Source: Dissophora ornata
Taxonomy: Eukaryota; Mortierellomycota; Mortierellomycetes; Mortierellales; Mortierellaceae
DNA: 15,946 bases
Assembly (NCBI GenBank): GCA_025201705.1
Contig: MU617321.1
Location: forward strand, 1-15,946
Reading direction: 5' to 3'
Positions 9,765 to 15,946 of the stretch are shown here, piece after piece (position 1 is the first letter of the stretch; each line of letters starts with the position of its first letter). The notes under the pieces were generated by a model. The model had not been told where the DNA came from. It worked only from the letters and a program-made list of their open reading frames with translations, and ran no database searches. A program made the translations under genes and the position numbers.

Positions 9765-10790
9765 GCTTGTCTGCGTGTTCGTCAACAAACAACACATCAA
9801 CAGTCCAGTTGGTCTGAAAACTCTCACGCCCAGCACACACACACACACACTGACTGGTGTTGATATATTCATTTACGCATTTACGCGACACTGCACGTCG
9901 CTGTGGTGTGTGTGTCAACAGGCCCAGAAAAAAAAAGGGGGGGGGGGAGGAGAGAGGGAACGTCTTGCCTGACCACCCAAAGACGCGTGTTCACAAGGTC
10001 AGGTTCTAAGCAACACAAACAACTCGTATGAATGAACTCCATGTCCATGAAGAATGCATCACCCGGTTTTTTTTTATTTTTATTTTTTATATTTTATCTA
10101 CTTGGTCTAGTCTACTGCAAAGGGGATCTCGATGCGCCAGGGTGTGTGTGTGTGTGTCATCGAAAAATGACAGAGCGAAAAAATAAGAAAAGAAAACAGA
10201 GAGACGGAGAAAGACGCGTTCCGCAGACGGCGATATGGCATGTTTCATGCGTGGATCGCTGCATCGACAAAGAAAGAAAAAAAACCACAAACACGCTTGC
10301 AGCAAGACGCCATGTCGACATGTACGCCACCCTCCTTCCTCCATCCCCCTCATCATCTCTTCTCTCCATTCCCCTCATCATCGTCATCCTACTTCTCCCC
10401 CGAGAAAAGAAAAAGCGCGCACGCGTCGCAAAAAACTTGTTTTGTTTAGTTTTTATATCTATTTTTGCGTGTCCAGGTTTCCGCTCATCCCCCCTTCATT
10501 CCCCTCATTGCCCTTTCGCCCTCTTTGAAATCAATCTATCGCCTTGTCTAATCCGTAACAAATCCTTCAATCCCCTTCCAACCGCACCCTCTTCATGATC
10601 CCCCTGTGCTAAGCACCCCATCTATCGCGTCTACCTTTTTGCCTCCTTCTCACTTCCCCTCACCCCCGGACTACGTTTCCAATCAAGTCGCGCTCGTTAG
10701 GCCCGCTCGCTGCCAAGGAGTTTTTTTTTCCCTCCCGCGCGCCCAACGCAACGCAACGTTGCAGCCATACATTTTTTCAAAAAGGAGAAT
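9765..10790 (+). promoter_or_regulatory. Upstream region and 5' leader of the APSES gene, with three ACGCGT elements
   Basis: ACGCGT, the MluI cell-cycle box bound by MBF in yeasts, occurs at 9983-9988, 10214-10219 and 10421-10426, about 808, 577 and 370 bp before the ATG. A pyrimidine-rich stretch (10322-10400 and 10480-10680) marks a likely core promoter or leader. CCAAT lies at 10679-10683. Three tandem CAACG units (10744-10758) overlap the palindrome GCAACGTTGC (10753-10762). No coding sequence was recognised in the region. Confidence 0.5.
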
Positions 10791-13700
10791 ATGAGCACGA
10801 TAAACAACACGAACACGACCACTGGTAACAACAGCGGCGGCGGCGGCGCGAGCACTGTCCAGCCTAGTGGTAGCACCTTCCCAACCAGCGGTATCGTACA
10901 GCACGCGTCGTCCTCCTCCTCCTCCTCCTCCTTGACACCTACAATACCGCCATCATCATCGACTTCATCTCTCACTGCAACAACCTCATCCACACAAGGC
11001 TCATCTTTGCCCTCCTCCGTCACCGCCACTGCTTCTGCCGGCAACGTCACCTCTGCAGTTCCCTCTGCGACTCCGACCTTGTCTCTTGCCACCACCACGA
11101 CGCCAGCTGCTACTACTACTGCGCCAACCGTTATTGTTTCTTCCACAGCCTCCTCCTCCTCCTCCTCCTCCGCCGCCTCAGGATTCATCTCTACTCTGGG
11201 GCCTCTGGACTCTGAAACCCTAGCCCAAATTCTACAGCAGAACCAGACCCAAGATCAGACCCCAAGTCTGGGACCAACAGTACCCTCTCAGTTGCCTTCC
11301 GCTGCACAGCCCATTCCGTCCGCTCAGCCCGTCCATGCAGCTCAACCCGCGTTGCCGCGTCCCGGATTATTCTCCGCAACAAACACTGCTTCAGTACCGC
11401 CAACACCATCATCGTCGTCGCTGCCACAGCAACACCGGCAAGTAGAGCAGCCCAAGACGCCGTCGTCGTCGTCCCCTTCTTTCTCTTCACAGACTAGTAG
11501 TCGACCAGCAGCAGCAGTGTCTTCTCCGAGCGTATTGTCTTCAAACTCGACCGCGAACTTGGTACACTCAGGGATCGGTGGCAATACGGGTACCGGAACA
11601 GGTGGAGATCAAGTTCAACAAGGACAGATCAAGACGACGGCACCATCTGCAACCACAACGATGGCTTCGACGGTGAGCACGGCGACAGGATCGGGACTAT
11701 CCGCAAGCCAACTTCAGTCTGCTCAATCGCAACAGCACAGATCGACAACAGCAACAACGACGCCATTTCCACAGCAGCCTGCGCCGCCCTCAAAATCTGC
11801 ATCTGACCTATTTCTTCAGCAGCAGTTGGCAGCCAAGAGAGCCGCTACCCCTGGTTACAGTGACTACAATGGTCATGACAATGTGCGACATGGACAAACA
11901 CAAGCACAAATAGGAGGTCAGATGACCAAAACACAGCCTTCTAAGTCCCAGTCGCTACAGGGGACAACCGCTGCACAGCGCCAACAACAACCACCTAGCC
12001 CAATTTTCCAGCAGCATACTCAGGTCAAGAACGAACCCCGGCAGTCTCCAGATCAACAGCGACCATCCCCGACGCACATGCAGACGCAGCAGTCAATGTC
12101 TAGACCTACAACTGCTCCTGAGGTTTCAAAAAGCCCATCTTTCAGTCCCGGAGCAACTGCTGGTGGACATCCATCTGGCCAGTCTCAACAGGTGCAGCGT
12201 GATCTTCAGCAACTACAGTTACACAACGAACGGCAGGCGGCAGCTGCAGCTGCAGAGGCGGCGTCAACATCGGTAGTGCCAGGATCGGGACCCTCCACGT
12301 CACCGACCCAAAATTTGAACACCAACGCTCCAATTACACAAATCCTGGGGGTTATGAGCAGTAATGGTGGTAGCAACAATACTGGAGCACCTAGTGTTCA
12401 AGGAATTCATCTCCCATCGCCATTGTTCAACTCGACGCAGGTATCGGGCACAATGAATGTTCCTCCTAGTGCGGGTATGCAGGTGCTACCTCTAATGTTT
12501 CCAGGAAGCAATACGGGTGGCAACGGCAGCAATGGAAGTGGAGGCCCGTACAGTATAGGGTCACCAGTGGTAGGCAGTGAGCAGGCAGGATCATCTGCAG
12601 GAACATTCGGAGCCCCAGGATCTAGTGAGGACCCTGCATCTGTTCAGAAGGAGAGCGGCGATCACGAGGTTGGGACACCTCAGATCTTCAAGGCGACCTA
12701 CTCGGGAGTTCCGGTGTTTGAAATGATCTGCAGGGGTGTCGCAGTGATGCGTCGTCGATCAGATTCTTATCTGAACGCGACCCAGATATTGAAAGTGGCA
12801 AAGTTTGACAAACCCCAGAGAACACGTATTTTGGAAAGGGAGGTTCAGAAGGGAGAGCATGAAAAGGTTCAGGGAGGATATGGAAAGTACCAAGGTAAGA
12901 CGGGCTTGACATTTTGCTGTCGCAGCAATGATGAATTTTACATACTTTGTTCGCAGGCTATAAAGCATTGTTCCATAGTTTGTTAACTTTTTTTTCCCAT
13001 TCCGCTTTATGTGCTGGCGAATAGGAACATGGGTGCCATATGACCGCGGAGTGCAGCTGTGTCAGGAGTATAATGTGCTTCATCTACTCCAACCACTGCT
13101 TGAGTATCAATTCTCAAAGATCAACAGCCCCCCACTGGCGCCCAAACACATCACAGCCGCGTCGAACAAACCCAGGAAACCACGAGAACCAAAAGTCCCT
13201 GGAACACCGAAAATGAAAAAGTCGAAACTCAAGGGCTCAACACAACTCTTGCCAAAACCTGGAATGCAGGGACCAATTATGGGCATCATCGACGCTTCTG
13301 TTTCAGGCAGGGAGGGATCAATGCATGTCTATGGCGATGGCGATGAGGACATAAGTACCTCTGAGCAGGATGACGATGAAACACATAGTCGCGCTGGTAT
13401 GTCTCTTTTGCATTTTTTGTGTGAATATAGTTGTTATATGGATCGAAGCCACAAAAGCAGTGTCACTGACGATGGATATGTGAATGGAGTAGGCAGCGAA
13501 GCGAGCATGGACGAGACCATGAGCATTCTGTCCGCCCAGAGCAGAACACCCTCTCCACTAGAGTCTCGCCCAGATTTCTCTTCGAGTGAAATATCGGACA
13601 GCGAAGTTCTATCCCCAAGTCGCCGCCGCCAGCGGTCCATGGAACGGTCGCCGCGCTCACGCAAGAAGCAGAACAACCGTCCAGGTGATGAACTGTTTGT

Positions 13701-15864
13701 GGGATATCATGGAGGCCAAGGCAGACAGTCGTCATCGCAACAGCAGCTTGGATACTACAGCCCTAGAATCCACCATTCACAGGATGTGGAGATGCGCCCG
13801 AGGGATGGTTCACATTCACGCCAGTCATCACCTTCTCACCGTCGCCGTGGACACCCTAGAGCTTCAGATACTGGTGCATGGCAAAGTGATCGAGCGTCGA
13901 ATGCTGGTATGGCCCCGAGCGAGTCTAACCAGAGCCACTACGCGGACATTTTGCTCAACTATTTCGTGTCGGACTCAAGCTCGCCGCCGTCAATTCTGAT
14001 TAACCCTCCTCCAGATCTTGATTTTGACTTGATCATCGACGAGGAAGGACACACGCCACTGCACTGGGCTGTGGCAATGGCGCGGACAAAAATCGTAAAG
14101 CTTTTGGTGCAACATGGTGCGGATATTTACAGGGTCAATAACCAGGGACAGACGGCCCTGATGCGATCGGTTCTGTTTACAAACAACTTTGATATGAAGA
14201 CGTTCCCGTCGCTGCTGGAGATCTTGCAAAAGACCATCTTTACGATCGACAAGAACGACCAGACGGTCTTCCACCACGTGGCTGTGACAGCAGGAATGCG
14301 CGGCAAGGTGCATGCGTCCCGGTACTACATGGAATGTTTGCTGGACAAGCTGGCACAGCACCCCCAGGAGCTATCCTCGATCATCAACGTGCAGGATGCA
14401 GTGGGCGACACGGCGCTGATCATCGCTGCGCGGATTGCGAACAAGAAGGTGGTGCGGCTCTTGCTAGACGCAGGCGCAGATCCAAAAATTCGAAACAAGT
14501 CTGGTCGGAATGCAGATGAGTTTCTGCAAGATCCAGATTTTTATGCTGGTGGCTCTTCCTCTTCTTCGCTCCCTCCTCCTCCTCTTCCTCCTCTGCAGCA
14601 CCAACATTCTTCTTTGCCGGCATCATCCTCGCCATCAACGTCGGCTCTTGGGGCTCAGAACTATCCCCAGCAATATCCTGCTCACTCACACCACCAGCAG
14701 CAGCACTATAGTAGCAGCCCTACTCTCCAGCGCATGAGCCATACCGCCGGTCAGCAGCCCCACCCAGGTGCCTTGCCACCATCAGCATCGTCGTCTGGCT
14801 CGCGCGTGCACGGACACCCTTCCCCTATCCCACCCGGCCACCCCTCTTCCAACATGCGGTCAGTTACACCTCCACCCTCCAGACAGGAGGGATATCCATC
14901 ATCGTCTTCTAGCATGGACCGACCATCGACTTTAGGCTACCAGGACTATCCCCCCAACGCTCCTCAGAGGAACTCATTCCAGTCCCAACCACTTCCTCCC
15001 CCGTCTCCGTCCTCGGCGTCACACTATATCCGCAACCTCGACCCCAACTCTCGACTTGGCCGCTTGAACGACCTACTTTCTGGTAGTGGATTTCCAGGTC
15101 ATCAAGGCAGCCCACGTCTGGGTCATGTGAGTGATCGTGGAGTACCAATGGAGATAAGGCCTCTTTCCAGGGACCCTTCCGTGGCACCAGGGTCTACTCC
15201 AGGTCCACAGGGCGTCGGCAACGGCATTAATATCGACAACAACAATGGTCGAGCTTCACAAAGGATGATTCCAGCAGTGACGGACCTTTTAGAGCAGCTT
15301 ACACAGTCGTATGAGAAGGAGTTATACGAGAAAGAACAGGACCTATTGGACGCGCGTAATGTGCTTCATGGGATCCAGACCGAGATTCAGGAAGGTCACC
15401 AGTCGATTGAAGAGCTGCGGGCCAAAACCATGTATCTGGGGCAGGCGGAGGATCAGATCCGGACACTGGAGGGTATGATCCGACAAGAGATTAATCTGCG
15501 TCAGCGGTTGAAGCTCGAGAACTTGGTACAGCAGGAAGAGGCGCGGCTAAGGCGAGAGATGGAGCAGGAGAAGGCGAGGGAGCAAGAGAAGCTCGCAGGT
15601 GGGGGAGTACCTGGTGGTGTTGATATGGGCCGTGTGAAGGCGTTGGAGAAGGAGGCGGCAGAGTTGAGGTCGAGTTTGACACATCTGCAACAGACGAGGA
15701 AGGATCAAGTGGAACAGATTGTGCAACTGAAAAGTCAACAAGGCAAGAGGCGACAAGAGTACAAACGATTGGTTGCGTTATGTTGCAATATTTCGATTGA
15801 GGATGTTGATGCGCTTTTGGTGCCGTTACTGAACACCCTTGGAAGTGAGGATAATGTGCTGTAA
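10791..15864 (+). CDS. APSES (KilA-N) domain transcription factor with ankyrin repeats, MBF/SBF Mbp1/Res type
   Basis: Exons 10791-12894 and 13025-15864 join across a 130 bp intron (GTAAGA..ATAG), giving 1647 residues. Residues 1-630 are Ser/Thr/Gln/Pro/Ala-rich low complexity. The APSES DNA-binding domain spans about 632-731, with [15 protein letters not shown] and the intron-split K-Y-Q-G-T-W-V-P, close to yeast Mbp1. A basic stretch at 749-773 and another at 900-916 look like nuclear localisation signals. Ankyrin repeats follow: about 1043-1107 (G-H-T-P-L-H-W-A, then G-Q-T-A-L) and 1160-1200 (G-D-T-A-L-I-I-A-A). A Ser/Pro linker leads to a long coiled coil (1453-1620) and an end with Y-K-R-L-V-A-L-C-C, resembling the C-terminus that binds the Swi6/Cdc10-type partner. 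Known role of the family: G1/S transcription through ACGCGT or CGCGAAA sites. It is about twice the usual length (yeast relatives are roughly 640-1100 residues) because of the N-terminal extension. The start follows an in-frame stop-poor leader but lacks transcript support. Confidence 0.9.
10907..11173 (+). repeat. TCC trinucleotide runs coding for poly-Ser
   Basis: Runs of TCC near 10907-10931 and 11150-11170 encode Ser stretches in the N-terminal extension of the APSES protein. Shorter TCG runs at about 11411-11420 and 11461-11473 add more Ser. The antisense frame reads as Glu-rich and is a shadow. Confidence 0.8.
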
Positions 15865-15946
15865 GATTAGTCAAAAGCCCATCAACCATGGCGATCAAAA
15901 TGCAGCTCGCTCGCATCGCACGCTCAATGTCCACTCTTTTTTTTTT
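15865..15946 (+). other. Start of the 3' flank of the APSES gene
   Basis: Only 82 bases follow the TAA. No AATAAA-type signal is visible, and the window ends in a run of T. The transcript end probably lies beyond the window. Confidence 0.5.

Noticed and set aside
10697..11188. 163-codon open frame on the - strand, Glu/Val-rich
   Set aside because: It is the antisense of the TCC/poly-Ser repeats in the APSES gene; composition is explained by the repeat and no domain is seen.
1..15946. Mobile element, CRISPR array, tRNA, rRNA or viral gene
   Set aside because: No terminal repeats with transposase, no regularly spaced repeats, no tRNA T-loop/anticodon structure and no rRNA-like sequence were seen. 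The KilA-N/APSES domain has a proposed ancient viral origin but here is a normal fungal regulator gene.

Overview
The window looks like nuclear genomic DNA of a filamentous fungus, most likely early-diverging and Mucoromycota-like (Mortierella-type). It holds three large, spliced, protein-coding genes, all on the + strand, separated by long intergenic stretches full of homopolymer and microsatellite tracts. The introns are GT..AG, mostly 110-130 bp, with GTAAGT/GTATGT-type donors. The 5' leaders are CT-rich and the coding regions are rich in Ser/Pro/Gln low-complexity sequence. The taxonomic call is inference from gene structure and protein style; no rRNA or marker gene is present.

Layout. 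(1) About 404-3819: a BAR + SH3 adaptor of the fungal Mug137/endophilin-like type. It ends in a compact Cys/His motif and carries an unusually long 1.36 kb first visible intron; the extreme N-terminus probably lies upstream of the window. (2) 3820-5718: intergenic, no gene seen; holds the 3' end of gene 1, G-rich and C-rich runs, and the CT-rich leader of gene 2. (3) 5719-9595: a six-exon gene for a 951-residue multi-LIM protein with an N-terminal mini zinc ribbon, a half-LIM-like Cys pair, four full LIM domains and two Ser-rich linkers. (4) 9596-10790: intergenic/promoter region with stacked poly(A) signals, (GACT)6, CA repeats and three ACGCGT (MCB-type) hexamers. (5) 10791-15864: a two-exon gene for a 1647-residue APSES (KilA-N) + ankyrin + coiled-coil transcription factor of the MBF/SBF class (Mbp1/Swi4/Res type), with a low-complexity N-terminal extension of about 630 residues.

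How the genes may work together (inference). The BAR-SH3 and LIM proteins are both membrane/actin-cortex scaffold types linked to polarised growth and endocytosis. The third gene encodes the DNA-binding subunit of the fungal G1/S regulator. They do not form an obvious operon-like or defence system. The most notable possible link is that ACGCGT, the element recognised by MBF, is concentrated in the upstream region of the MBF-type gene itself, which suggests autoregulation. I saw no tRNA, rRNA, CRISPR array, transposon or virus-derived gene.
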